Shown: positions 12,249 through 23,710 of the stretch, one piece after another | How positions within the stretch are numbered: position 1 is the stretch's first letter | Layout: each line of letters opens with the position of its first letter | Origin: Primula veris | Lineage: Eukaryota > Streptophyta > Magnoliopsida > Ericales > Primulaceae | Assembly (NCBI GenBank): GCA_963682055.1 | Contig: OY821742.1 | Span: 30,661,060 to 30,725,059 of the forward strand | DNA: 64,000 nt | Direction of reading: 5' to 3' | Notes under the pieces: generated by a model | What the model saw: the letters and a program-made list of their open reading frames with translations, nothing else | Told to the model about the DNA's origin: nothing | Database searches by the model: none | Program-made: the position numbers and the translations under genes

Positions 12249-15200
12249 ATGTGTGTAGTCATGGCTATTACCAAAAGGACTAGTGGACGGGGAACAGCTA
12301 CACGTGGGGGCGCACCACCATCAAGCGGTGTGGCTACCCGAGGTGGGACAAATGGAAGAACAAGAAGAGCTCCAAGGGGGCGTGGAGCAACTCGAGGAAG
12401 AAGGGCTGCAAGAGATCGTGGGGGGGGAGGTAACGCTAGTGCCCCACCACCTGAGCAACCCGATGAGGAGGTAGAGGTTGAGAATGTATATGAGGAGGTG
12501 AATGAGGAAGAAGAAGAGACTTTCATACTAGAACCGGAATCGGTAAACGCTAACCAAGTGATGACCGACCTTCAGAAGGTGGTGGAAATGATGGTGCAGA
12601 ATGCACAAGCTGGGAGTTCAAGTAACAATGGATTGCTTAACTTCACCCGATTGGGGGCTCCGACTTTCGATGGGATAGGTGAACCATCCATAGTTGAGGG
12701 ATGGGTGGACGAAATGGAGAAATACCTATCGGCAGCGGGGATAGTTGATGGGGAACAACGGGTGAATATGACTCAGTTTCACCTAAAGGGTGAGACACGG
12801 AAGTGGTGGTTAGGGATCGTGGATACTTACGACTTAACCAACATCGACTGGAATGAATTCATCGAATTGTTCAATCGACAGTTTCTTCCCGATTCTTATA
12901 AGAATGAAATGAGGACGCGGTTCGATGAATTATATCAAGGGGGTATGACCGTTCAAGCATACCAGCTAAAGTTTACTTCACTCTCGAGGTATGCCCCAGA
13001 CTCGGTTCTAGGGGGTACTGAAAAATGTTGGAGATTCATTAAGGGGCTGAACCCGACCATCTCATTGCAATTGGCATCGCCTCGTCATGTCAACTATAAT
13101 GAGTTGGTAAAATCGGCTCAAGCTGTGGAAGGAGCTCTACTCCATAGCAAAAGAATCTCGGAGAAGTCGAAAACCGGAAATACTCCGAGGGAAGAGAAGA
13201 ATTGGACTTGGGATATGGCGAATAATTCGCGTTTTCCACAACAGGGTAGAGGAGAGAGAGCTTTTAACCCACTACCAACAAACACCATAATGAAGAGAGC
13301 GTGTTTCACTTGTGGAGATGTGAACCATCGACAATTCGAGTGCCCTACAGTCCAATGTAGAACATGCAACCGGTTTGGACATACGGCAAGAGTTTGTACC
13401 ATGGGACAAGGAAGAATCGACACCAACCGGACTTTTAACCAACCTAGGTTGCCACCACCGCCACCAAGAGGACCGGAATTCATACCACAATACCAATTAC
13501 ATGGGAACCAATGGGGAGGGTTTCGAAGTAACCACCAAGGAGGGGGAAACCGTGGAAACTACCGAGGAGGCCATCAAGGCCTGGGGAACCGAGGAAATAA
13601 TGGGAGGAATCGAGGACCACAAGGGAACCCACCCGCTCAAGCTCGTCTATTTGCCTTTCCACAGTTGCCAAACCAAGGAGACCCGACAAATGTACAAGGT
13701 ATGGTTCTTGTGTGCTCATCTTGGGCACATGTTCTTTTCGATACGGGAGCTTCGTGTTCTTTTATATCTAGAAGTCTAGTTGAGTCTTTGTTGTTAGAAA
13801 TTGGGGTTCTAGAGAACCCGATTGTTGTAGAGACTTCTGTTGGGGGTCGAGTTGTGTTGGACCGACTGTGTCGGTCTTGTGAGATGGTGGTCGCGGACCA
13901 CGTGTATATATTTGATTTAGTTGTCATAGAGATGTCAGGATTCGACGTGATACTTGGGATGGATTGGTTGGATCATTTCAACTCTTTCATCGATTGTGCT
14001 CGACGAAAAATTTTCCTTACAACTTCATCCGGAGATGAGGTGTTCTTTCGTGGGGAAAGGGAAGCTACCCTTTCTTCCATTCCTTATTATTCCAAGCGGG
14101 TTGTGGGCAACCTGTCTTGTCTTTTGGCTAGTCTCTCGATAGTGGATAACGACGAGGAAGTAGAAATGTGGCCAATCGTAGTGGACGATTTTAGAGATGT
14201 GTTTCCGAAGGATCTACCGGGGTTACCACTGAAGAGAGGGTTAGATTTTTCTATCGATTTGGTACCGGGAACGGCACCCATAGCCATTTCCCCGTACCGA
14301 TTGCCACCGGCTGAGTTAAAAGAGTTAAGTAAGCAGTTAGAAGAACTGCTAGAGAAGGGGTTTATTAGGCGGAGTACGTCACCGTGGGCGGCACCGACCT
14401 TATTCATGCAAAAGAAGGATGGATCGATGAGGATGTGCATCGACTATCGAAAGCTAAATAAGGTGACTATTAAGAATAAGTACCCACTACCTCGAATTAA
14501 CGATTTGTTTGACAAACTGAAGGGAGCGACGTTCTTTTCAAAAATCGACTTGCGATCAGGCTATCACCAATTGAGGGTGAAGGATGAGGATATTTCGAAA
14601 ACGGCCTTTAGGACCCGGTATGGTCACTATGAGTTTGTGGTCATACCATTTGGGTTAACTAATGCGCCAGCAGCATTTATGGAATTAATGAACCGGATTT
14701 TTAAGGAGTATCTCGACAAGTTTGTGGTGGTCTTCGTTGACGATATCTTGATTTACTCGAGTTCAAGAGAAGAACACGAGGAGCATCTCCGTTTAGCGTT
14801 ACTCACGTTGAGAGAGCACCAACTTTACCGAAAGTTTAGCAAATGTGAGTTTTGGATAAATGAGGTGAAATTTCTTGGACATGTGATCTCGGAAGAAGGG
14901 GTAAAGGTGGACGCGACGAAAATTGAGGCGGTTTCGAAATGGGCACAACCGAAAAATGTGTTCGAGATTCAAAGTTTCTTGGGTTTAGCGGGATACTATC
15001 GACGGTTCGTCAAGGATTTCTCGAAGTTGACGACTCCAATGACTTACCTTACCAAGAAGGGGGTGAAGTTCGTGTGGAGTGAGGTTTGCAAGAAAGCTTT
15101 CCTAGAGCTCAAGAAGCGGTTGACTAGTTCCCCCATACTAGTTATACCCGAGCAATGGAAGGGTTACCAAGTGTATTGCGATGCTTCGAAGGAAGGTTCG

Positions 15201-16124
15201 GGTTGCGTCTTGATGCAAGACGGAAAGGTTATCGCATATGCTTCGCGACAACTAAAGATTCACAAAAAGAACTATCCGACTCATGATCTAGAGCTAGCGG
15301 CAATAGTTCATGGGTTGAAGATATGGAGACATTATCTGTTCGGGGAAAAATTCAAAGTGTTCTCGGATCACAAGAGCTTAGGGCATATTTTTACCCAACG
15401 TGATCTAAATATGCGACAACAACGATGGATGGAATATCTGGAACAGTACGACTATGACTTGCAGTATCACCCGGGAAAGGCCAATGTAGTGGCGGATGCT
15501 TTGAGTCGAAAGTCCCATGCGACCTTAGCGCATGTGGTGATCGAGGAATGGAGGATGATGAGAAAGGTGAACGAGTTCAACTTGGAGTTGGGACATATTG
15601 ATGTGGGGACCCTATACACAATAGTGGTACAACCGGAACTTGCGAGTAGGGTACTGGAAGCGCAAGAGGGGGACGAGAAAGTGGAGAACTTTGAGAAACA
15701 GATGAGTTCGAGTGAAGGATTAGATGGATGGACGAAAGGAACCGATGGAGGACTACGTTTTAAGGGAAGGACTTATGTGACAGAGAACATGAGGAACGAG
15801 GTATTAAAGGAGTTTCACCACTCCCGATTAGCTGTTCATCCCGGTGGGACGAAAATGTATCACGATGCGAAGAGACAATTTTGGTGGCCCGGAATGAAAC
15901 GAGATGTAGCCTCATATGTTAGCAAGTGCCTAACTTGCCAGCAAGTGAAGGCGAAACACCAAAGACCGGCGGGTATGCTCCAACCTTTACCGGTGGCGGA
16001 ATTGAAGTGGGAAAGGATAGGAATGGATTTTGTGACCAACTTACCTAAGTCGGTAAGTGGGAATGACACTGTTTGGGTTGTGGTCGACCGTTTGACCAAA
16101 TCCGCACACTTCATTGCAATCTAG
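12249..16124 (+). pseudogene. Gypsy gag-pol polyprotein, gag to integrase N-terminus (ends at premature TAG)
   Basis: This 1291-codon open frame has the following order. A basic, Gly/Arg-rich N-terminus is followed by a gag core with KGETRKWW (about residues 140-260). Two CCHC zinc knuckles begin with CFTCGDVNH near 351 and CRTCNRFGH. The aspartic protease active site LFDTGAS is near 497. Reverse transcriptase (about 680-870) has [16 protein letters not shown] and the catalytic FVDD near 827. RNase H starts at VYCDAS near 975. The integrase zinc finger starts at FHHS near 1190, with CLTCQQ, and then comes the first catalytic aspartate in GMDFVTNLP. The frame halts at TAG 16122-16124 inside the integrase core. 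ATG 12249 or the in-frame ATG 12261 (better context, TCATGG) may be the start. Everything upstream of integrase looks undamaged. Confidence 0.95.
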
Positions 16125-17065
16125 ATGACGAATTCGGTGGAAATCTTGGGACGAAAGTATATTAACGAAATTGTTAGACTTCATGGGGTGCCGATTTAGA
16201 TAGTATCGGATCGAGACGCAAGGTTTGTGTCGAGGTTCTGGGGCGCATTGCAAAATGCCTTAGGGACCAAGTTGACAATGAGTACGGTGTTTCATCTCCA
16301 AACGGATGGAAAATCGGAGTGGACTATCCAAGTGCTAGAGGATATGTTGCGCGCATGTGTGATGACTTCAAGGGAGGCTGGGAGAGCCATCTACCCTTAG
16401 TTGAGTTTGCGTATATTAATAGCTTCCAAGCTAGTATTGGCATGGCACCTTTCGAGGCTTTATACGGGCGGCCGTGTAGGTCTCCGGTGTGTTGGACCGA
16501 GGTGGGAGAAGCGGAAATGTTAGGACCGCAATTGATTCAAGAGACGACAGAAAAGATTAAGTTAATTCGACAAAGGCTTGAGACGGCTCGAAGTAGGCAA
16601 AAGAGTTATGCGGATAAGAGGAGGAGACCTTTGGAATTCGAAAAGGGGGATCAAGTATTTTTGCGAGTTTCGCCAAGTAAGGGGATTATGAGGTTTGGCT
16701 CTAAAGGGAAGTTGAGCCCGATATTTATCGGACCATTTGTGATCGTGGACCGAGTTGGAGAAGTTGCATATCGGTTGGACTTGCCACCAAAGTTGGCGGG
16801 GGTTCACCCGGTGTTCCATGTGTCAATGTTGAAAAAGTATCATCACGACCCTTCACACGTGGGGGACTTTGAGGACATTGAGATTAGTGCGGATGTGACC
16901 TACAAAGTGGGACCTATGAGAATTATCGATGTGCAAGAGAATGAACTTCGAGAAAAAACGATTAGATTGGTAAAGGTGGTTTGGAAACACCAGGGGCCGA
17001 GGAAGCAACTTGGGAACGCGAGGATGAGATGAAGAAGAAGTATCCTAATCTCGACTTTTCTTTAG
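16125..17065 (+). pseudogene. Gypsy integrase core and chromodomain-like C-terminus, frameshifted
   Basis: The same frame continues past 16124 with the second integrase aspartate (VSDRDARF) but hits another TAG at 16197-16199. Around 16350-16362 the reading shifts to the frame open from 16319 to 17032. That frame carries the integrase core end (MAPFEALYGRPCRSPVCW) and the VHPVFHVSMLKKY module. After another frame change near 16996 the end resembles a chromodomain (WKHQG, then ATWERE). In chromoviruses this domain steers integration toward marked chromatin. At least two stops and two frameshifts make this part non-functional. Confidence 0.9.
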
Positions 17066-17468
17066 GTACTTTTCTTTAGATGCATTCTAATTTCGGGACG
17101 AAATTTCTTTATCGGGGAAGGGTTGTAACGCCTAGAGTTTGGAGTTTATTTTATTAGAGTTTAGTTTACTAGAAAGACCCATACATTGAGTCTTGGGGAC
17201 GTTTTGGAGTTGTTGAGTTGTTGTCTTTTATTCTGTTTAATATTGTATATAGGTGTTTACCTTATTTGAGCTCCTTACATGTTCATGTACTTGAGTTATG
17301 GATTGTGGAGTTGGTACGGGTTGTGAACCATGCGTATTTTATTTCTTGAATTATGACACAAATAGTACGTTTAAATTTTTATCGCCTTATTTATAAAAGT
17401 TTATAATTTCTGGGTATAGTTGTTTAGAGAGGAAATTTTAGGACGAAATTATTTTAAGGAGGGTTAGT
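17066..17468 (+). other. Gypsy 3' untranslated region and polypurine tract
   Basis: There is no gene here. It contains the phrase TTTCGGGACGAAATTTCTTTATCGGGG. The purine-rich tract AAGGAGGGTTAG (about 17456-17467) abuts the 3' LTR and is the likely second-strand primer. Confidence 0.75.
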
Positions 17469-18418
17469 TGTAACATCCCGTATTTTTATAAATGGTTTAA
17501 TATTATTGGCCGAGGCCTTGTGATTTAGATTAATGGCAATGGTCTATGTCTCTTCCTAATTCCGGGGACAATAGACGGCCGAGGGGATAGGGAATGACTC
17601 ATCTTACGGACTGGGGCGAGTGGCATGAGAGGTACTAGTGTGCACTCTATTTACTTTTATGTTAGTAATGGTCTCTGTCTCTTCCTAATTCCGGGGACAG
17701 TAGACAGCCGAGGGGATAGGAAATGACTCGTCTTACGACTGGGACGAGTGGCATGAGAGGTCTAAGTGCGCACTTTAAATCTACTTTTATGTTAGCAATG
17801 GTCTATGTCTCTTCCTAATTCCGGGCACATAAGATGGCCGAGGGGATAGGAAATGACCTACCTTATGGACTGGGGTAGGTGGCGTGAGAGGTACATGTTT
17901 GCTATAGATGTTTATTTAATTTATTTCGTTGTACGATGTTATTACTATTTCTTCTTATACGTTGATTATCGTAGTTGTTATTTGTGAGTTCTTGCATTTA
18001 TGGGATGGAGTGACGCTATTTTGTGGTGCCGTCCCGTCTATGTATGTGCGTGGGACTCACCGTTACAGGTTTGTCTTTCAGGTACAACTTAGGTTGAGAC
18101 GTTGGTTATGAGCATTAGCAAGATATCGCATGGGCTCGGGCTTCTTTCTATTGCTTTCTTTTTCTTAGACTATATTTTTAAGGTTGTAGCCTACGGGCAA
18201 ATTACTTTCGTTGTCTTCTTTTCATATAAATTTGTTAAAAATCATCTCGTCTTGTAGCCGTGTTTGGCAAACCTTTTTATTTATTTATTCGTTAATTGTT
18301 CATTTAGCTCGCAAATTATTTCCTTTTAAAAGTTAAATTTTGTACCAACATGTCTTATTCCTTTTGTTTAAAAAGGTCATGTCTCGATGTCCGTGTTTTC
18401 GGATTTAGGGGCGTGACA
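17469..18418 (+). repeat. 3' LTR of the gypsy element, 950 bp
   Basis: It starts TGTAACATCCCG and ends GGGGCGTGACA, paired with 10209-11161. About 40 differences, including one-base indels, separate the two LTRs by eye. The 5-bp AGATG follows at 18419-18423. Confidence 0.96.
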
Positions 18419-18423
18419 AGATG

Positions 18424-20250
18424 ACTGTGTGGATTTGTAAAAACCGTTTCGGCCTACGGTTTTCTCATTTAGGTCATTCTCGGTGATTGGTATGTTTAGA
18501 TCGAATTTAATTGTGTGTTGTCACTCTTATGGCATTTTCTTGGGCTAGTCTGCGTTGAAACTAATTTTAGACCTCTATGTTTGCTTTTGTTTGGCATGAC
18601 ACCTTCAGACATTTTTCACATTTGATGGCTCGATTGACACGCTTGACAATATTTCAGTGCTTTAGACAACCCGGATGGAAGGATTTGGTAAGGGTATTTG
18701 TTATGTTTTTTTAGTTTTTTTTAACCTTGTGGAGCTTTCTGGAAAGGAATTGATTATTGTATAAGCTTGTTATTTTGATTGATGACAAGCCTGGTTACTT
18801 TGCTGGGAAAAAAAAATATCCCAAGGAAAATATATTTCAATATGTTAATTAGAGTTTATTGGTCAAACCAGTTAATTTATTATAAGTGAAGTTGTAACAT
18901 TAAGTTTTCTTAATTTCATCCCGCATTTCCCCTACCGTCTTCAAGATTGTGCTACCCTTTTCTTCTCTCCGTGAGTGTACATTTTTTTCCGAGTGGCAAT
19001 TATTTATAACCAACATAAAATGGAAACCATTCGATAATCCCAGCATTTTATGTTTCGAAGCCGAGTATTTTCGTAGACAAACCATAAACAGACGTACTTA
19101 ATTGTCCCAGATATGAATGCTAACTTAATTATATTGGCTTTTACTTTCTTCTTTACTCTTGCTCTAGATTAAATACATTTCAATTGAGAATAGGGGAAGC
19201 TTCAACTAAAATAATGATAGAAGATGAGGTAGAGGAAGAGGCACAAGCGGAAGACGATAGGGATAAAGGGGATAAACCATGTCATCAACAAGCTCATAGC
19301 TTTCAAAAGCGAATAGGTAATTTACCAGATATACAATCTATAATAATGGTATGATTTTTCTCCACAGGATGTAGCTATATAAAGATTATTTCTTTCCAAA
19401 GTACGGTAAGTCTCACTGTTTTTTTTTTTTTTGGAAGGTAAGAAGTATCTTATAATATCAAAACTGGTAGCACAATCCGCTACCTAGAACCGAAGCAAGT
19501 TTACCAAATTAACTCATTTTCGGTTAAAATATACACTGTCAACTAAACAAAACTGCAGTAAAATAAACACTACAAAGCAAAGCAAATATGCTTATATAGT
19601 AATGACATATCCCATATAATAATCAAATGGTTAACCGCAATTAAGAGCATCTTGCAAAGTCCCAACAGTTATAATTTCTTTATTTTATAACGAACTCGTC
19701 GTTTTCACCACTATCAAGCTTCGGCAAATCTTAGTGAAAGCAGTAACAGTAAATAAGTATAGCTAGGAAAAATGAGTCATGTACTACAAAGCAGCCACCC
19801 CATCGAACAACCATACTCAGAAATTTGATTGACACAATACAGTCTAAGCAATTCATAACCCAATTCCCACTTAAAGACTTGAACGACACCTCGAAAACAA
19901 TAACTAATCATACTCAGAGTTCTGATTATCAAGATGAGAACTTAGTATATTAGACATCAATATCAAATATATACCAAACATACCCCGTTATAGTGACAAT
20001 CATACCCAGACTTCTGATTATCAAACAAAGGCAATTTATAATCCACTTAATATTTCATCCTAGAATCCAATATTTCTTTCAAACGATAAATCACCAATGC
20101 AGCTAACACCAATATCAACCTTGTCTAGAATGAGGTTCTGACAACGGGAAACTCCCGAAACAAGAAATAACAACTAAAGAGATATCATAAATGCTAAATT
20201 GTGAACCAAAATAAATGAATATAACAAAAGCAATTGAACCCAATTTACAT
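18424..20250 (+). repeat. Old repeat unit with acidic coding-like segment; no intact gene
   Basis: From about 18830 to 19400 this matches 49290-49860, and its last part matches 40075-40280. Shared landmarks are the GTTGTAACATTA...CCCCTACC...TCAAGA...GTGCTACCCTTTTC stretch and an acidic coding-like segment at 19210-19330, rich in Glu, Asp and Lys. The segment ends in a frame reading SFQKRIGNLP. I do not recognise the gene it came from. 18424-18830 and 19400-20250 show no gene. A T15 run near 19418 could mark an antisense retroposon tail. Confidence 0.55.
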
Positions 20251-20257
20251 CCGAATT

Positions 20258-20506
20258 TCAATAAAGACCTCGACATCGTATAAATGGGCAACCCACAATA
20301 GCGGAGAACAAATTCCCAATTTTCAACCCATCACCAAGAGTAGCTAAAGATACGGTTGCGGCATCAAAATTGGGTCTCGGTCTGAAATCAAGAGTAATGT
20401 TTTTGGTAGTATCAGCACCACAAAGTGATAATTGATTGGGTATTCGTGGATAGTGAACCCACATGACCCACTGGACGGTCAATAGATAGGAAAAGACAAG
20501 ATCCAA
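20258..20506 (-). CDS. Possible 5' exon of an unidentified gene (minus strand)
   Basis: The minus strand is open here with normal-looking amino-acid composition (for example TKNITLDFRPRPNFDAATV, then LGDGLKIGNLFSA). It has an in-frame ATG at about 20464 but no ATG at the upstream edge. The plus strand at 20819-20840 reads as a CT-rich patch on the minus strand, typical of plant core promoters and 5' leaders. So a gene may start near 20850 and read leftward. I cannot identify the protein or place splice sites with confidence. The MULE inserted only about 60 bp upstream of this putative promoter. It may also be a dead fragment. Confidence 0.3.
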   Translation of the reverse strand: MDLVFSYLLTVQWVMWVHYPRIPNQLSLCGADTTKNITLDFRPRPNFDAATVSLATLGDGLKIGNLFSAIVGCPFIRCRGLY

Positions 20507-20914
20507 CCGGGATTATAAATGAGTTAATCGGAGAAGGACCCCAAAACGAAGGAGCAGAGCAACCCACCCCCTCGTTGGACCAGAGCATATCAAGAGGATG
20601 GATAAGATAAGAGGCGGAGAGAGAGGCGATGTTGAGATGTGGAGAAGGGAGAAAGGCAGATCTGGAATGAATAGGTGAGTGGGGGGGTTGAGAAAAGTAT
20701 GAGATCGTGGTAGAGAGAAGAGAACGAAGTGTATCCCGGAGGCAGGGGTGCCCGGAAGTCAATCCTCCACGCCCGGGCAAGTTGGGCTTAAGCTTTGGGT
20801 GTTTGGAGGCGGCAGTTTAGAGAGAAGTAGAGAGAAAAGTTTTTTCTTTTCAGATAATGCGGGGAGTGGCTTTTTGTTGGATTTTTTTATTTCATATTTT
20901 AAGTTGGAGTTGTC

Positions 20915-21161
20915 ATATTTTTGCCAAAATGGTCCAGTGGACCACTTATATTCCCAGAATGGGCTACCTTTCTGAAATATTTCCAAAATGGTCTACTTTC
21001 GAAAAACGACCGATCGAAATGATTAAAACGACCGGTCGTTTTATTATTGAACTCTCTGAAACAATTTGGACAATAAACGATCGGTCGAATTGGACAATAC
21101 GACCGGTCGTTTTTCAGACAAAAACGATCGGTCGTTATGTACATTTCGATCGGTCGTTTTT
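20915..21161 (+). repeat. MULE left terminal inverted repeat
   Basis: It is inverted relative to 27460-27707 with only a few mismatches. Six copies of CGATCGGTCG-type motifs lie inside. One of them sits in a perfect 20-bp palindrome at 21024-21043 (centre CCGG). The outermost bases differ between ends (ATATTTTTGCC here, GAGTTTTTTGCC at the right end). Confidence 0.93.
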
Positions 21162-21269
21162 GGTCTGAACTCACTGGAAGAAATCATACCTAAAACGATC
21201 GGTCGTTTCTGAAAAACGATCGGTAGTCTGTTGAAAAACGATCGGTCGTTTTTTACTGTCGACCGATCG
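21007..21269 (+). repeat. CGATCGGTCG array, left MULE end
   Basis: There are ten motif copies in CGATCGGTCG, CGACCGGTCG or inverted CGACCGATCG forms, starting inside the left inverted repeat and running about 110 bp beyond it. The inner part has the spacer GAACTCACTGGAAG. The array is followed by GACACTGATTTGACAAAAAATATATAAAA, which recurs after the array at 23841-24279. Confidence 0.93.
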
Positions 21270-21639
21270 ACTGTAAAGAATTTACAGAACAAGGATTTTT
21301 TGCAGTTTTGGACACTGATTTGACAAAAAATATATAAAAACATGATCCCCTTTTTGAACATGATCTCTTAAAAAATGATGTCGTAAATTAATATGTTTAG
21401 TACGAGAGTGTTGGATCGGATTTTTCGAAAGATTTATACACTACTATTATCACATAAAATGATGTCGTAAATTAATATGTTAGGTACAAGATGTGTAGGT
21501 GACGTTTTACTAAACATCCGATTTAAAACAAGGAAATGTCACAACATCCGATTTAAAACGAAGTTAAACAAATCTAAACGATTAAGGAAAACGAACGATA
21601 AAATGCAAGCGAAAAATTGGCCATAGTTTTGCCTAAAAA

Positions 21640-22215
21640 CGGTCAATCGCCACAAATGAAAACAACAAAAATAACCCAATCAACTAGATATATATGCGCA
21701 CAAGTTATAATAACATCAAAATCGCATTTGTAGAATTATAAATACGCAATCTCACAACGTCATACAAATTAACACGTAATGATAAATAGCAACATAACAT
21801 AAAAAAGATTCATAACATAAATGCAAAGCGTTTGCTACTTATTACATCAAAAACAACGTAGTTCGAAAAGAAAATGAAAAACAAAGGAAATACAACGCAA
21901 AATAAAATTGGGTATTTCTCCCCCTTTAACATCATTAAAAACATAAAAAATGGTCCATCGCCACAAATGAAAAACAATACATATAACCCAATCAACTAGC
22001 AATATATGCGCACCAAATTCAATAAAGTGATTAAGATAAAAACGCATACTATAAGTGCACAAACTCACAACGCGTAAGCAACATAATAATGATTCATAAA
22101 ATAAAGCGTTTGCTACTTATTACATCAAAAACCAACGTTGTTCGAAATCGAAAGAAATGAGAAATACAACGCAAAAACAAAAGAGAGGGTATTTCTCCCC
22201 CTTTTACATCATAAA
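21640..22215 (+). repeat. Tandem duplication (~310 bp) in the MULE interior
   Basis: Two diverged units start at CGCCACAAATGAAAA (about 21648 and 21959). Each includes AAGCGTTTGCTACTTATTACATCAAAAAC and GGTATTTCTCCCCCTTT. The region lies downstream of the accessory gene on the minus strand, so it is probably its 3' flank. 21270-21640 shows no gene. Confidence 0.85.
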
Positions 22216-22237
22216 AAAAAAAAAAAACGATATCCGC

Positions 22238-23584
22238 CTAGTCGCGGTGGGAGGTCGCATCATCCTCTTCGTCTTCGTTGTCGTCTGGGGGCCCGGCAAG
22301 GTCGGGAAAATAGCCGTGGAATTGCGCCCTTTGCTCGGCGCTTTCGCGATCTAGTTGGTCGAGCTCCTCTTGTCCCGGTTGCAAGAAACGAAACATCCGA
22401 CGAGTCATTTGTGCATTCCGATATTGGTTGATGTATAGATCGTCGTAGAATTGTTCGGTGCGCGGAGGACGGTTGGAAGATCCGACTTGAGCTTTTCCGC
22501 GACCGCGAGTGGGACGAGAAGAGGAAGGCATTATGTGAGACGGGGGAAGGGACTCGGAGGAAATAGGCACATCCTCACGAGCGGCTTGCGGTGTGGGCTT
22601 AGGGCCGACATATTCTTCCTCTTCGAGGGAAAGATGGGTATAGTCGGGGCCGGACACCCGTTTACCAAACCAAGTAATGGTCTTGGCGGTAGTGTCGAAT
22701 TTTATTGACATTTGGGCAAGATAGGAGGTGTCCCAAATGTGTTTGTCCTTGTTCTTGAACAGGGTTCCACCGGGAACGAGATTGAGGTCCTTTAAGATGG
22801 CCAAAATCAAGGCACCGTAAGGTAGCCCATTCTTGGATTTCGTTTTTAGCGAATCCATCTTAAAGAATATGAGTGACGCGAAGTCAAGTTTGACTCGGCG
22901 ATGGATGCACCCTAAAAGGAAGATGTACTCATTAGTAACATCCGTGAAGTTGGAGGTATGAGGGAGGACTATGTGAGAGAGGATGTGGTAGGCTAGTTTG
23001 TTACGAAAGAGAAGGCCGTGGGCTTTGTTAGAGCGATTGTTGTGGGCGGGATGAAATAGCTCATCTTTGAAATCGGTAAAATTAACGATGTTGAGCATTT
23101 CGCAAAGTTCGTCACTTTGCTCGTACACCCCCTCAGCATCGAGGTGTAGAAGATTTCGTAAACGGTCTATACCGTAAACGAAGGGTTGGCCATTAAACGA
23201 TGAACGCACGCGGAGTGCGTCATCATGACCCCTATCAAGAACTAGGTTATGGTAAAATTCATATACATTTTCAATGAAAAAAGGCTCTTTTAGAGTAAGA
23301 ATTACGTTGAGTTTTTGGAAGTTTAAATCTTGCATGAGAAGAGGAAAACGTTCAAGAAATAAAGGCATGTCTAATGTAAAGTTAGTCAAGATAGCTCTTT
23401 TACCCATTGTAGATGGATAGAGAGGAGGAAGAGAGCCGGAAGAGGCACCGGGGCCCGATGGTGGAGCGGTGGAGGAGCCGGTTCGTCGACCGCGAGGAAC
23501 ACGGGGGCGGCTCGGGGACGGAGGCACGTAGTCGTCCTCATGGTCGTCGACGAGGTGTGGTTGAGCTTTCTTGGTGCGAACCAT
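22238..23584 (-). CDS. MULE accessory protein, putative plant transposon protein domain
   Basis: This is an intact 448-codon frame starting at ATG 23584 (context ACCATGG), 66 bp inside a slightly longer open stretch. The order is a basic start (VRTKKAQPH) and a Pro/Ser/Arg-rich linker. A globular core of about residues 80-330 has the signature of the domain catalogued as 'putative plant transposon protein': an EFYHNLV-like helix, then SFNGQPFVYGIDRL, a LAYHILSHIVLPHTSN segment and CIHRRVKLDFASLIF. A Ser/Pro/Arg-rich linker follows, and the protein ends with a very acidic tail. It is not a transposase: no DDE or SWIM signature is visible. The role is unknown. The copia protein at 60562-61848 has the same architecture. 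It could be a MULE-captured retroelement gene or a second mobility or regulatory protein. Confidence 0.75.
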   Translation of the reverse strand: MVRTKKAQPHLVDDHEDDYVPPSPSRPRVPRGRRTGSSTAPPSGPGASSGSLPPLYPSTMGKRAILTNFTLDMPLFLERFPLLMQDLNFQKLNVILTLKEPFFIENVYEFYHNLVLDRGHDDALRVRSSFNGQPFVYGIDRLRNLLHLDAEGVYEQSDELCEMLNIVNFTDFKDELFHPAHNNRSNKAHGLLFRNKLAYHILSHIVLPHTSNFTDVTNEYIFLLGCIHRRVKLDFASLIFFKMDSLKTKSKNGLPYGALILAILKDLNLVPGGTLFKNKDKHIWDTSYLAQMSIKFDTTAKTITWFGKRVSGPDYTHLSLEEEEYVGPKPTPQAAREDVPISSESLPPSHIMPSSSRPTRGRGKAQVGSSNRPPRTEQFYDDLYINQYRNAQMTRRMFRFLQPGQEELDQLDRESAEQRAQFHGYFPDLAGPPDDNEDEEDDATSHRD

Positions 23585-23700
23585 GGTTGGAATTTTAAAA
23601 AAATTAGGGTTTTTGAAAAGTTCGTATTTTGAAAAAAAACTTGGTTTCAAGAAACGGAAGCAATCGATTGTTGATTATAAGGATTAATAAGAGAATTGGG

Positions 23701-23710
23701 TTATATATAT
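23701..23710 (-). promoter_or_regulatory. Candidate TATA box for the MULE accessory gene
   Basis: The minus strand reads ATATATATAA, about 117 bp upstream of the ATG at 23584. A CT-rich patch lies a little further upstream (plus-strand GAGAGAGAGGG near 23763), and the CGATCGGTCG array begins about 130 bp upstream of the TATA. This is the layout of a plant core promoter with an upstream element. The inference rests on spacing only. Confidence 0.45.

Larger units (their letters stand above)
10209..18418 (+). mobile_element. Ty3/gypsy retrotransposon of chromovirus (Tekay/Del-like) type, 8210 bp
   Basis: It is complete from LTR to LTR: two ~950-bp LTRs, a Met-tRNA primer site, gag-protease-RT-RNase H-integrase in gypsy order, a chromodomain-like C-terminus, and a polypurine tract. 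The perfect 5-bp target duplication AGATG lies at 10204-10208 and 18419-18423. By eye the two LTRs differ at about 40 positions over ~950 bp (roughly 4 percent), so it is not a very recent insertion. The polyprotein has several breaks in the integrase and C-terminal part, so this copy is not autonomous now. It is nested in the minus-oriented element to its left. Confidence 0.96.

Noticed and set aside
12245..14440. Long frames on the opposite strand and other frames of the gypsy gag-pol
   Set aside because: They are shadows of the real polyprotein, caused by its GC-richer coding sequence.
20759..21361. Frames across the left MULE inverted repeat
   Set aside because: They run from flanking DNA through the CGATCGGTCG array. 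The Arg/Asp/Lys-rich repeats simply translate the motif.
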